Origin: Cephalotus follicularis
Taxonomy: Eukaryota; Streptophyta; Magnoliopsida; Oxalidales; Cephalotaceae
Reading direction: 5' to 3'
DNA length: 64,000 bases
NCBI GenBank assembly: GCA_001972305.1
Contig: BDDD01001668.1
Coordinates: 186,001-250,000 of the forward strand
Position numbers and translations under genes: made by a program. This document shows positions 36,892 to 49,315 of the stretch, piece by piece. The notes under the pieces are model-generated. The model was given only the letters and a program-made list of their open reading frames with translations, was not told the origin of the DNA and ran no database searches. Every line of letters begins with the position of its first letter. Within the stretch, counting starts at the first letter, position 1.

Positions 36892-37917
36892 AAAGCATGC
36901 TGCTGAAGCCTTGTAACAATTCCCAACCGGATGCCTCTTCCAACAAGTCTCGCACTGCGCAATCTGAACATTGGGGTTACCCCCACCAGTAGCTGCTTGA
37001 TTCTGCCTTTGATTATTTCCAGACTGTCCACCTCCGCGGTTATTATTTTTCTTTTGCTGCTTACCGTATCGGCCCTTACCCTGCTATCCCGAGTTTTGGC
37101 ATTGAAAATCTCCCCTACTTCTCTTCTTTTCCCCCTCTAGACGAGAAGCCTGAAAATCCAACCTTTCCATTTCTATGTTCTTCGCAGAGTTCGCAACCTC
37201 CGAAACGTCAGCGAACCTCGAGTTAATCAGCTTACCCCTAAGCTGATAGTGCAACTTCCATTTAAATTTTCCGCCTGTTCCGCTGCTGACCCCACTGCAG
37301 GTCTTGCAAAACCCGCTAACCTGGTAAACCTGGCTAAAAACTCAGTAACAGATTCACCTTTCTTCTGTCTTGTCATCAGAAACTCCCTTGCATAAGCCTC
37401 TTTATCAGCAGTGGGGAAATACTGCTGATAAAAGATCTCACAGAAATTAGAACAGGACAAAGTCTCAACAAAACCTCCACCCTTAGCTGTCTTCAAGGAC
37501 TTCCACCATGTCTGGGCATTGCCTTCCAGCTTGTACGCGGCCAGCTTAACCTTCTGACCATCGCCGCACCCCAGTACATCGAAAATCTTCTCCAAATGAG
37601 CAATCCAGTGCTTAGCCTCCACTGGTGTTGGCGGCGAACTAAAGGATCACGGTCTCTATTTTTGGAATGTTTCCAGCCATACGTAAACTGGAGTGCCAGG
37701 ATGGTCCCCAGCTCCTCTAGCTGCATGACCATCAACGGTTACATTCTCCTCAGCTACTTGCTCACGGCGACCTTGTTCATGATTTTGCTGTTGCTGCATT
37801 ACTCGGTTCACTTCCTGAACCCTGTCTAACCATTTCGTCAATTGCAGGCTCATTTCTTGCTCCATCTTGAGCCACAACTTGTTCGGTTCTCTGAGGGGTA
37901 TTCCTTGTTCGTGCCAT
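36795..37917 (-). pseudogene. gag: gag region of D
   Basis: Begins MARTRNTPQRTEQV at 37917, close to the primer site. Contains the gag block (HWIAHLEKIFDVLGCGDG, AYKLEGNAQTWWKSL, EFLARFTRLAGFARPAV). A zinc-knuckle segment with CETCWKRHPVGNC lies near 36,930-36,970. Its motifs differ from the gag of B and J, supporting a separate subfamily. Broken several times. Confidence 0.85.
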
Positions 37918-38072
37918 CCACGCAACAAAACCAGTACAAGGTAAAGACAAAAGGATCATAGTATCAAAACGAAAAGACACACCAAAAGATTATAACGAAA
38001 AGTCCTAACCCAGTGTCTACCCAATCTCACAGGTCAAACCTAGTTAGGTCTTCTAAGGAAACAAAATCTATT

Positions 38073-38084
38073 TCTCTGATATCA
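38073..38084 (-). other. Primer binding site of D
   Basis: TGATATCAGAGA on the minus strand, two bases from the usual TGGTATCAGAGC, just inside the 5' LTR. Confidence 0.7.
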
Positions 38085-38089
38085 CAATC

Positions 38090-40682
38090 TGTAACACCCC
38101 CGATGGTGGGAGCCCTTACAGGTCATAATACAAAACTAAACATGACAGAATATCTAAACCAGAAGTTTACGCAAAATGAATATGGTGGTCTGAAAACATA
38201 TCTTATAACAAACTGATATAAGAATAGAGTCCGAAATCTTAACCATTCATAAATAAAAAAACAAACAAACCATAATCCGATATCCAAAAACTGTTTAAGA
38301 AGAATCTAGTCTGACATTAACTCAAAATATGATCAACACTACTCAAAACACAATGGACCAACACCTAGATGATCCTCAGACAAGTGGGTACTCTCATCAC
38401 ATATTTCCCCCATGCTCCTGAAAACCTGCCGCATAGAAACAAAAACGCGGCTGAGCAAACCTCAGTACGGATAAGGAAGTAAAACAGTAAACGGTAATCA
38501 AAATATCTTAAACTTTAAAATTTCAGTAAAATAACATAGTAAATATTCTTTAAAATATAAAGCATAATATTTAAAAACGAGCAGTTATAAAATCATCATA
38601 ACTTTACAAAAAAAACATAACATCATAATTCAAAACTTTATCTGATTTCATAATTCCATAACAGAGAATTCTGACATACATACATATATTTATAGGTGCA
38701 AGGGGTTCGCGAGGCCCACATGCTCTGACGGAAAAGTCGTGTATGGCACTACACAATCAATCCCAATACTGAATTTCTGAATTCTGACAATAACAAGAGT
38801 ATACTCATATGCCTCGAAAGGATCCATATCCTACCCTCAGGATACATATTTAAAAGAGACGGCGTAGACCAATCACACCGCCACGGTAGGTGTCATGTCC
38901 TCCGTGCCAAAGAACATGCCTATGATACCTCATAGGTAGGATTTTTCTCTGTATGTTATTATGCTAAAATATTGTTTTAATCTAAAACAATTCTAAAACA
39001 TACTTATGTAAACTGTCTCCAGACATATCTGAAATTATTTAGAGAGGATCATAAACATATTTTCATATCAAAAATCAAAATCCGATCTGTATCTGAAGTT
39101 TAACATACTTCCTAAAGTGCAAGCCATGTCTAAAACAAATAACACATTTTCGATAACAGAAAATATGTATATTAAAAATTAATATCCGATGTAACAATCA
39201 TAAAATCCATTTCAATAAGATTATTATCAAAATGAGGATATCCAATCAAAATTTTATTTCGAATGAAATCAGGAGCATAAATCCATTCAATAGGAGTATA
39301 TCAAGAACATAGTCATCAAACAGTAAAAATTGACTTTATTCGATTTAATCGAGGGAATATCAAAGAATCGAAGAATCCGTACCTTAGCAGGTCGAAAAAT
39401 CTAAACAAACACGAATACCGAACAAAAGCACCCTAGAAGTGTCCTAAACTCCACCACTGATGATATTAAGACCTAAACATATAAGCCCAAACATCAGATA
39501 ACATAAAAAGAACAAATCATCAAAACTGCCAAAGAAAGCGTCAACGGTTCATCCTTAGGCATCGATGGTTTCATTGCATAAAAGACAAAGAGCTGAGCAA
39601 AGCGTCGACTTAACACAACATAAAACAGTACAAAGTGGGGACGCTTAAAAGACAAGCGTCGACAGTTTGCGTCGAACACAGAATACCAGTTGCAGAAACT
39701 AGTTTCAAATCCATGGACAAATCTATTTTTTGATAAACACGATGCATAATTAACAACATGTAGGTTCTGTGACATGTTATGCAAGTTCAAAAACGCCAGA
39801 ATAAACCTATGATTACATACAAAGAGTAAAACACATGTATGAACAATTTTAAAACATATTTTTTTCTAGTATTTTACAGTTTGTAAAATTAGGAACTATA
39901 ATCCAATTTTTCTGTGCATAAACCGTAAAACAGTGATGTATACATGTCTATAGTATGGTTTCTTTGTTTCTAAACATTAGTATTACAAGTTATGCATAAA
40001 ATCCATGAATGAACATATTAAAGTTATAGCAGAAATTCTTTCTGAACAGGGTCCTAAAAACACGATAAAAAAGAATCCTAGCATGTTTTTATTAGAAACT
40101 AACAGTTGATACATAATCTATGTAGTAAAAACTACAACTTTTGTTTAGAAAATACCTTCAGAAAACGTTGTTTTGATGAAGATTTAGGCCAACAAAGTTG
40201 CTGTGTTGGTTTTTAAGAAATGCAGAAATGGGTTTGAAATTTAAAAAGAATTTGTCTGATTAATGCACAAATCCGTGTGTTTAATGGCAAAATTCAGTAC
40301 GTTAAAAAAATTTCCATATAGGCAAAAACGCGTTCAGCTATTTAGAAAATCAATTGGCCAGTTTAAGGAAAGAATCCAACATTCCAAAAACACTGTCACC
40401 GTCCAAAACAATTAAGGAAGATGACTAAAGCGTCGACAGTTTGCTGAAAGCATCGACAGTTAAACACTTAAATACAAAACGTGTCGATGTCACACGTTTA
40501 GGCATCAACGTGTCTCATAGCACCCAAAGCGTCGGCGGTTCTAATAAGAGCGTCGGTGCTTTGTGCCCAGAAAATAAAGGAAATTCAAAACGAAATCAGA
40601 AGGTCCACAAACCATAGCACATAACAAAACAAAATGTATACACCCAACGATAAACATATACGCATAGAAATGGGATATTACA
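38090..40682 (-). repeat. 5' LTR of element D
   Basis: 2593 bp, TGTAACACCCCC to GATATTACA. Two palindrome groups: 39539, 39560, 39603, 39657, 39670 and 40431, 40451, 40482, 40503, 40530, 40551. Spacing in the second group is 20, 31, 21, 27, 21. That second group is in a stretch the 3' LTR does not have. Confidence 0.9.
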
Positions 40683-41089
40683 GGCCGAGTTAGTCGTGAG
40701 GACGTTATCTTCCCTATAGCCCTTTATTAATCGATATGTTTGAGTCAGAGTTTTAGCAGGCCACATCCTGGCTATTCTAGACTTTATGAGCTATCAGGGC
40801 ATGATGTACACGATGTAACACCTTAAATGCATTGGAGGAACTATTTTAGAGTTCTTACACATGTTTCAGGATAACATCATAGAGATGATGCTATGACGAA
40901 TTGTTTGAGGAGGCTCAAGCGATCATCATAGTACGTTTTTGCTTGAGTACTTAGTGAAACAGTAAGCAGAGTACAGTAAAGGATTTAGCCTATAAGGGCT
41001 ATGTCTAGATGACATCATCTATTGTGAATGAATGTTGGCTCTACCTAAATCTTCATAGACTGGGATTCGAACCTCTAGCAGAGCTACGT

Positions 41090-41165
41090 GGCAATGATTA
41101 AGGACTACGGTTACACTAACGAATACCCAAGGCAAACGTGATTACAGATGGTTTGAGTAAGAAGT
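41090..41165 (+). pseudogene. Decayed RNase H trace in internal 1 of A
   Basis: Locally reads KDYGYTNEY and, nearby, ANVITDGLSKK, close to the common [24 protein letters not shown] end of chromovirus RNase H. The copy at 51548-51625 shows the same. It shows that the interior of A descends from a chromovirus pol. No gene remains. Confidence 0.6.
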
Positions 41166-41567
41166 TTTCTACTTCTTTAGATTTTCTTCGGATTAGTTAT
41201 TCATTTTGCTAGAAAGTCTGATCATTGCACGTGATCCTGTGAGCATTATGCATGGGAGCTCTATAGCCTAATCTTCGGGAGAGACCGATATTGCAGGACC
41301 GGATCAGTGAAGCTCAGTGAAAGAATTATAACCACACTAACTGCTCATTTTGAGATAACGAAACGTTGATGTATGGGAAAGGTTATGTGCATCTCACGGT
41401 GAAGCCGTCATACATAAGTTTTTTTTTTGTGAAAGTCGTAACTCATTTCCGCGATACAACATAGTAATACCAAGTGTGTTGTCACTTGAGGGAGCACTCC
41501 TGGTAGAATAGCATGAAGTGAAATATTGCAGTTTCGATAACCAAATGTTCAATATACCAGCAAATCA

Positions 41568-41900
41568 ATGTGGAGTGACAGCGAAATTCTTGACCATTAC
41601 AGCTGCTCTAGTTTCTCAAGCGAAAGTTTGTGCTATGATTTGTTGTGCTCTTGTGCTATTGATGTAAATTGGCGTGCGCTTGGCTATTGCGTGTGCATCT
41701 TGATGTGCGCTCATGTGCGTTTTATAGAGATGATGCATTTATTGTCTACACAAAGAGTTTGTACACATGCTATTGTGTGCACTCCATGCTGTTTGCTTGA
41801 CAGTTGTGCGTGCATAATGTGGTGCTTGCATGAGGTTTGTTTGTGTATTTATGTGCATGTTCTTCTGCGTGTGATAGCGTTTGTGTGCATGATGACATGA
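41568..41900 (+). other. 110-residue open frame shared by both A internals
   Basis: Cys-rich frame starting MWSDSEILDHYSCSS. The other copy, 52024-52356, starts MWSDSKILDHYNCSS and has the same length. Many of the differences between the copies change the residue, so selection on the protein is not supported. I recognise no domain. Confidence 0.25.
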
Positions 41901-42889
41901 GTATGTGTAACCTGCCTTCATGGTGCTTTGAGCCTATGCATTTTGTGCACCTGATGCTTCGATAGCCAACTTTGATTATCCGCACCAGGAGTTTTTACTC
42001 ATTCTTATATTACGCCTACGGATGCAAGCATCGGTTCTCTCCATGTTTCCACATGTTGACATTGACTATTCATCGTTTTGATTTGTGGTTCATTTAAACA
42101 ACCTCTTTCTTTGTGTACATTTGGGCGTTTGGGTGGTATGTTGGTTGCGTGGCTTGGCTGGCCCCATGTTGATTCATCAATCAAACTGTTTATACGCATG
42201 CTTCTTTAGTTTTTGGTTCTCGAGCATCCTTGCTATTAAAGGGTTGTGTTTGAGATCCTGAGTTTCATACATATGAAACGGAATTCCAATGTTCCTCGGA
42301 ATATTTTTGCCCAATACCTTTTTAGGTGTTGGCTGACCATGTAGTTCCTGTGTTCCAAACATACGTTGTTTCATTCAACATTTTTGTGGGCTTCCAGATC
42401 TTTGTCATGCAGATGGATACGGAATGTCAAATGAACATGAGACTTCGTTCGTTATTCATTGTCCAATCGTTTGTCGCTCAACACGTATGATGTTCGTGTG
42501 CCTCATTCACCCCACGAACGTTCCTGTTGGCTTCAATGCATGGCTCTTGTGGTTTTTGATGTCATATGGGAGCATGTTGCGATGGACTTCATTATATGAC
42601 CGACACAGACACCGCTAAAGTATGATGTGATATAAGTCATACCGGGATGACCTATCCAATGGCTCATTTCTATCGATTCGGCTCATCTATGATCTAGACC
42701 CCTTGGGTGTGCGATCCTTTCAGCACTTATGCGTCGGATTTCCATTCGAACTCTGATGTTAAGCTTGCTTGGACAATATGTGGTAGTTTTATGCATACCA
42801 GCTTTGTGAGTAAAGTTTTGGTATGTATCTATGATAGCTTCCACGTATCAGTGATAAGGAAGTACCAGTACAGATCCATGGCAGACAAG

Positions 42890-42960
42890 ATCAGTTCTTT
42901 TAGAGGAACCATGTGGTAGAAATACTACTTGGGAGAGTATGGACGAAATGAGCAAACAGT
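42890..42960 (+). pseudogene. Decayed chromodomain end in internal 1 of A
   Basis: A local reading NTTWESMDEM resembles the [10 protein letters not shown] end of chromovirus polyproteins and lies at the expected distance before the polypurine tract. The second copy is at about 53350-53410. Confidence 0.55.
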
Positions 42961-43012
42961 ACTCAGTTTACTATGCTAAGTGATAAGAGTAAATTTTGAA
43001 GACAAAATTTAT

Positions 43013-43025
43013 AAAGGGGGGGAGA
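43013..43025 (+). other. Polypurine tract before LTR A2
   Basis: AAAGGGGGGGAGA directly before TGTGACACCCC. The matching tract before A3 is at 53470-53482. Confidence 0.8.
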
Positions 43026-45099
43026 TTGTGACACCCCGTGTCACTTTTAGACGTGTGGCATGAAAAAGACACATCTGTGGATCACAGAAATGCGTTAAGC
43101 GCATTATTATGATTTTATATTATTAATTTTTGAAAAAAAAAACAAACAAAAAACAAGCGTCGGGCGCGTCTACAAGGCGCTAGACGCGCAAGGCAAAATA
43201 AAATAAAAGAACAGAGAAATGGGCGCTCAGCGCCAGTGTGAAAGAGAGAATAGAGACGAGACAGAGAGATGACCGTGAGAGAAATGCAGACAGCGGGAAA
43301 GAGACATCGGACCGGTGACCGGGAAGAGGCGGCGAGCATCCCTGCTCCACCTCCATCACTGGTAAGCTCCTTTTCCTCCTTCCTCTCCTTCTCCGTCGTT
43401 TTATTTTTTTCTCCCCTAACGTAACTGTCTCCCACCATTCACCGTCGATTTTGCCGCGGTTAGAGCGAGTTTTCACCGTGATGAGTAGCTCTGTTCGTCG
43501 GGATGACAGTTAAGGCGTGATTTGGCCGGAATCGACCGAAAATTACCTGTTGAGTCAACCGAATGAGTTGACTCGCTGTCGCCTGTGACGCCACGTTTGG
43601 CACCGATTCCCTGCAAGTCTCAGTCACCAATGAGTAGCCTGAACGTTGTGGAAGCTAGTGGTGGTGTGAACTCAGCTGTGGCGAGTTGGCTAGAGCTCCG
43701 GTGAGGCGACAGCTGCCGCTTCTCGGTGAGTTACGGAAAAAGATATGTAGAGACGATCGTTTTGAGTCATTTTTGTGAAGTGTCCAGAATTGTTGGATGA
43801 CCAGTGAGTTTGTAATGACCCGAATTTCCATTAAAGATATTAATTATGGAAAGATGATTGCTATTGTGTAGTCGACGCTTGGGTAGTAACGGGAGACCCT
43901 TAGACCCCTCCTAACGGCGCTTTAAACCAGTGCGATATGAAATTGTACAAGTGCCTCTAACCGGCAACGCTTGGAAGAAAGAGGCGACGCTTTGAAGTAA
44001 AGCGCCAGTGCTTCAAGTTTAACGGACGACGCTTTGAAGATCAAGTATTGAGGTTGACCTAGAGGAGACTTAAAGCGGAGACGCTCTGTAGGAAAGTATC
44101 AGTGCTTTAGTTGGGATAGAAGTTGGAGAACTCAGTATAAGGCCATGACCGGCGACGCTTAGGGATAAAGAGTCGACGCTTTGCCCTGTGTTAGGTGCAG
44201 AATTCTAGCTTTTTGTCCCGTTTCAGAGGATTTAAATGGATTGTGGGACACGTGTCAAGCAAGGGATGGAAGACTTATGTTTTTTTGCTGGAAAGGGGCA
44301 GGTGGCATTATTGGATTGGATGGAATTCCATCACATGGGCTGCTAAGGAGGCAAGCTCACATGGATGATGTCATGGATGACACCATGCAAGCTTGGCCTC
44401 CAAGTTTACCTCTCCTATATATGTATGTGCAATTTCAGCTGATGAAGGGTTGCTTTTCTGCTGAGATTAGAGAGAATGATGCATGGGAGAGAAGAAGAGA
44501 AGAAGATCAAAGGGAGGTAAGGAAATTCTATACCCATTTTCACCAAAGTTTCCTCTGTTTTACTTTAAAATTATGCAACAGATAGTTTTATTGATATCTT
44601 GCTCATTTCTTGATGAAATTTCGAATGGTTTAATGTTTTTTTAAACTTCAAGATGTCTACTTTAACTGTTATGTTTTATGAATCTCGAAATTGTATCGAA
44701 TTCTTGATGAAAAGCCATGTTTTCTTCTACTGCTCAGGTACTATTTTCAACAGGAAACTGCAACTTTAAAAATTCATTGCAGCTTCGTTTCTCAATGGAA
44801 TTTTATGATTTTTATCTCAACAGATTCATTGAGATGTCTACTTTAACTTTGATGTATTAAGTTTTCTATGACAGTGATTATTTCTATACGAAATATCTAT
44901 TTTAGAAAAGTTATGCAAAACTGTTTTCTAAAGGTTTTTGAGTTAATTACTCAAAGTGATGAGAAATGTTTTATGAATTGTGAAAGGAAATGAAATGAAG
45001 GTTTCTACATGAGAAACCAGTTTTAGAAATGTTTTACGATGATGTTTTATGAATGCTTTGAGCTGATCACTCAAGGTATTAAGACAGATTTTATGAAAT

Positions 45100-45390
45100 G
45101 ATTTTATGAATGCATTTGAGATAACTACTCAAATGAAGAGAAATGTTTTATGAATGCATTTGAGCTAACTACTCAAATGAAGAGAAATGTTTTATGAATG
45201 CATTTGAGTTAACTACTCAAATAAAGAGAAATGTTTTATGAATGCATTTGAGTTAATTACTCAAATGAAGAGAAATGTTTTATGAAGAGAAATGTTTTAT
45301 GAATGCATTTGAGTTAATTACTCAAATGAAGAGAAATGTTTTATGAAGAGAAATGTGTTATGAATGCTTTGAGCTGGTCACTCAAAGTAT
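45100..45390. repeat. 44-bp dyad-bearing tandem repeat in F2
   Basis: Five or six units of about 44 bp, each with TTTTATGAATGCATTTGAG followed by CTCAAATGAAGAG. TTTGAG and CTCAAA in each unit are inverted copies. Some unit spacings are widened by an extra short piece. Confidence 0.85.
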
Positions 45391-45510
45391 AAGAAATGTT
45401 TTATGAAATGAATTTATGATATGAACACCTACTGGATTGCGATACAGTGAGGATTAATCTAGTAAAAGATTAATGAATGAATCACCCTTGGATTGCGATC
45501 CAAGGGGAAT

Positions 45511-45628
45511 GGAGCGAGATGCTCAATGTTAATGGAGCCGAGCGTGCTCACGGACATGCATGTGATGTAAGGATAGTAATCGGGGAGTGCACAATGCCCC
45601 GGTGAAGCGGTGTGAAAGGGTTCATTAG
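45511..45628 (+). other. Conserved leader block with GTGCAC-loop hairpin, F2
   Basis: Counterpart of 13324-13438. Stem CGGGG 45581-45585 with CCCCG 45597-45601. The loop is identical to F1. Confidence 0.75.
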
Positions 45629-48006
45629 AGGTTCAGGACCACCAAGTTTTATGAAATGTTCTGTTTCATGAGATATGAACAGAAAAAGGGTTTCTAAAGA
45701 TGTTTTGTTTATGAATATGAAGAAAATGATTTTAATGATGTTTTCAAGTATGGCTGTGATACAAGCCAAAACAAGGTATGATTGGAAAACGTTTTTGATT
45801 GTTTTCAATGATGTTTTGAAAGGTATGACGTTGAAACGTTTTGATATAAATTATAAAAAAAAAAACAATGGATTTCGATAATGTTTTATGACAATGATTC
45901 TTACTGAGCTCTTTAAAGCTCACTCCTTTCAATGTCTTGTTTTCAAACAAATCTTCCAGGAAACGTTGAACGCGAAGTTGTGAGCTTTAGTGGAAGTTCG
46001 CGAAAGAAGAGTAAGGAAAGAAAGTATGATATGCTATGAAGTTATGTTTTAATGTCATGTGTTAATATTTTCCGTTATGTAATGTTTTATGATAAACGAT
46101 GTATAGACGTTAAAGTAAGGAAATGAATGTTATAGTATGATGTTTTCAAATAAGATGACAATGTTCAAAAGTTGTGTTGAAAGTTATAGAACATACTTGA
46201 GTGTATGAGAAGTTAATGACAAATGTTAGAAATGAGTATGGTTGTTTTATGATATCACAAGTTTATACTTCCGCTGTGAAATGCAATAAGTCAAGCTATG
46301 TGTAAACGTAAGGTACTAGAAAAGGATTGTAATCATGAGAGTTATGATGACTCTAAGATTGCAGTTAAAAGTTGTAAAGTTATCCTATGAAGCTATTGAA
46401 TATGATAGATTACAAATGATCAAATGATCATTAAATAGTATGAAGTAGATCCTGTGATATGTATATTGTGAAGTGATAATCATATTGAGTATGATATGAA
46501 ATGGATCATTAAATGGTTAAACGATTTGACGGTCAAAGGTCACACCCACGTAACGCACCAATCTTCGTAGCTCGCTTTGAGCATAAAGCGGACTCGGGTC
46601 GGGGGCGCTACACAGTTGACTCAGTTAGTCAAACTCACTGCCGAAGGTGGCTGCCCGTTCTTGGGCGAGTCATAGTGAGTTTCGATCAGTAGTGTGTTCA
46701 TCAGTAGTTTTGGGCGTCGCCGGAACATCGGCAAGTTCACCAGAAATCTGGCCGGAACTTCGATGGCGACGACGTTTTGTTTACTGTGCGTAGGTTTTAA
46801 CGAATTCGTGTTGTATAGGCAGTAATGTGATGAAAATAACCAAGGATAAGAGGGTTTCTAACGACCATGAGAATTCGATAACCAATCCAAAGCTTTAAGG
46901 GGTTAGTCCTTGGTAGTATCGGCATTGATATTGTGAGTGGAACATCTCTTTCCTTTACCTTATTTGTTACTGTTATTCTGTGATGATCAGTTTGATACTT
47001 CGATGGAAATTCTTAAATGCCATGTTGTTATTGACGGCTTGACTTGTTGATAGCCTTTGTCATTGGATTCCATCATGTGATATGACTTGTTTCCTGATAT
47101 TTCCATCGTTGATCCTGCTTTGATTGTTCTTCTTCAATGTTATGTATTTGTTGATACACCTTATTGATGACTCCACAATGTGATTGACTTGTCACATGAT
47201 GATTTCATCGTTGGTTATTCAAAAATCTATTGAGTATTCTCGTTTGAACATTCATATTGATATGGGACCTTTGTCATCATTTATTCATTTTGCCTCTTGA
47301 TGTCGTATCCGCATTGGCTCCTGCGGACATATATTGTTTCTGTTGCTGTTGTTATATTGTTTAACTTCTACGAAGATCTATTTCGTTCTATTGCTACTGT
47401 TATATTCATTATAGCTCCGTATCATCAGTTTTGAGTTTTGTTGTTGGGTATGTACCCTTTTGTGGTTCTATTATGAAATTTCTATTAAGGGCCGGATTTG
47501 TTGATTTGGATTGGTTTCCGTATTGCTATACTTGAGCTTTGTTATTGATACCATTGAGCAACTCATTATTTGAGAGTCCTGTTGTCTTCATATGTGCCAT
47601 ATTTCCTTGTGATATGTGATATTGGATTGGGATTTGTGTCCCGGTTGTCTTCTGCTAACGTATTCATGATGGTGATATGGTTTCGAGCGGGTATATGCTC
47701 GATGTTCTGGGTGACTTGGTCAACTTCTCACATTTGTGATATTGTGACTTGTCATATTGTTATGCTATGTTATACTATGATGCTGGGTACCAGGATTTCT
47801 GATATGTATTATCGGTCAATGGTGAGAGTATATGTTTGACGCTCAATTCTACTTAGCCGACCCATTGGTCTATGATGGGGTGTTATGAGGAAACTGCCCC
47901 CGGGTTCCATACCTTGATCTGCAGCATGCTATTGTCTATGATGGTATGCTGAGTTTGAGTGCAGCAGAGCTGCTCCATTACCCTCCTATTGGACTGTGTA
48001 TTGTTG

Positions 48007-48009
<3 letters not shown>

Positions 48010-48037
<28 letters not shown>

Positions 48038-48038
48038 T
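48010..48038. repeat. (TA)n tract in LTR A2
   Basis: About 14 TA units at the same LTR position as 22728 and 55660. Confidence 0.9.
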
Positions 48039-49315
48039 GCACGTGGTCCCTCGGATGAGGTTGAGTGTGCGTGCAGGTTTTTCGGACGATGGTGGGTCCG
48101 GCACTGATCATGCCGGCCCCTCGTTCGAAGCAGAGGTAGGCACTCTACATCGGTGTATGATGGATGATGATCACATCCTGCAGCCTTCCCTAGTATTATT
48201 GCTGCATCGGATATGTTATGACGCCATGTGATTTAGCAGGGTTATGATATGACGCCATGTTATTTGGCGGGGTTATGATATGAGACAGTGATATGATTGG
48301 TACCAGCATCCTCTTATATTTTTATGATTCTTTGGGCACATATTTCATTCTTGATATTGATATTTGTCATTGAGTTATGACTATATCTTTAGGCTTTGAT
48401 ATTCAGATACTTGATATTATTGTGACCCTTACGTATTTGATTATTGCCTTGAGTATGATATTTGTTCAGTGGACTTCCTTGTTGAGTCACTGGCTATTTC
48501 ATTGGAGTCTTGCTATTGTTCCTCTCATGATTTACTTCGTCTTATTGATTCTTATGTTCAGTGTATTGTGGATCATATCCGTGATTCTTGAAATTTTTAT
48601 GTACTCTGATTTTATTGTACTGGGGAAGTCTTGAGCTTTGAGATGATTCAGCGGAACATTATCGTTGATTTTGTAGTTCTATTTATAGAGCTTTGTTAAT
48701 GTCTATGTTCATATTTGGGGAATTTGATTTTCAAGTATTGATATGATCTTGTTACTTTTGTGAATCTCTTTTGTGGATCTTGTTTACATTGATGACTCAT
48801 GTTTTATTATGGAGCCATTTGTCGATTATCGATATTTCTTTCCCAGATTTCTTTTACAGTTGTGATTCTCATTTACATCATGGATTTAATTTATATTGTG
48901 GATTTCGTTTACACATCGAGAATATTAATATCTCTTTGTGATCTTGTTATCCCCTTGTGATCTTGATATCCCTTTGTGGTCTAGATATCCTTAGTGGATC
49001 TTGATTTCCTTTGAGAATCTTACTGTCCTTTGTGGACCATGATTTGTTATGGATCTTGATCTCTTTGTGATTCCTTGATTTCATTTTTTCCATGGATTTA
49101 CTTTGCATTCTACATTGAGCTTATATTATTTCTCTTTTTATTCTGTTTATAGTTATGGGAGATGTATTTGTTGTTTCTACTCACTTAGTCATTTGGACTA
49201 ATCCCTCCTTTTTCTTTCCCCTTTCAAATAGAGGCAAGATGATCGCTAAGTCTGTTTCAGTAGATGATGGACCACGGAGGCAGGGCATGCTCCCAGGATT
49301 TTAGCACATGCATAA

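Larger units (their letters stand above)
24746..40682 (-). mobile_element. Element D: Ty3/Gypsy chromovirus, minus strand
   Basis: Ends TGTAACACCCCC and GGGATATTACA, flanks tgccg (24741-24745) and ggccg (40683-40687), inside internal 1 of A. In minus orientation: 5' LTR 38090-40682, primer site, gag, protease, RT (interrupted by E), RNase H, integrase, chromodomain, polypurine tract, 3' LTR 24746-26915. LTR samples differ by 5 in 155 and about 10 in 205 bp. It is broken, with roughly eight to ten interruptions besides the E insertion. Confidence 0.92.
24468..43026 (+). other. Internal region 1 of A (split by element D)
   Basis: Made of 24468-24745 and 40688-43026. Its counterpart is 50862-53482. 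It opens with a primer site (24472-24483, TGGTATCCGAGC) and closes with a polypurine tract (43013-43025). No working gene is present, only short decayed pol traces (see 41090-41165 and 42890-42960). Confidence 0.8.
43811..46612 (+). mobile_element. Solo LTR F2
   Basis: TGTAATGACCCG to GGGGCGCTACA, 2802 bp, flanks gagtt (43806-43810) and cagtt (46613-46617). Same family as F1 but with a longer and partly different middle. Palindrome-like cores at 43962, 43982, 44003, 44024 and 44076, 44097 and 44150, 44171 (steps of 20-21 within each group). No internal region is present. Confidence 0.88.

Noticed and set aside
42005-42374. Antisense open frames kept in both A interiors (also 52461-52830)
   Set aside because: Shared through recent common origin. 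No similarity to a known domain is recognisable, and they are antisense to the decayed pol traces.
44181-44585. 134-residue open frame
   Set aside because: It lies within solo LTR F2, across the TATA-like box and leader. F1 does not keep the frame and no domain is recognisable.
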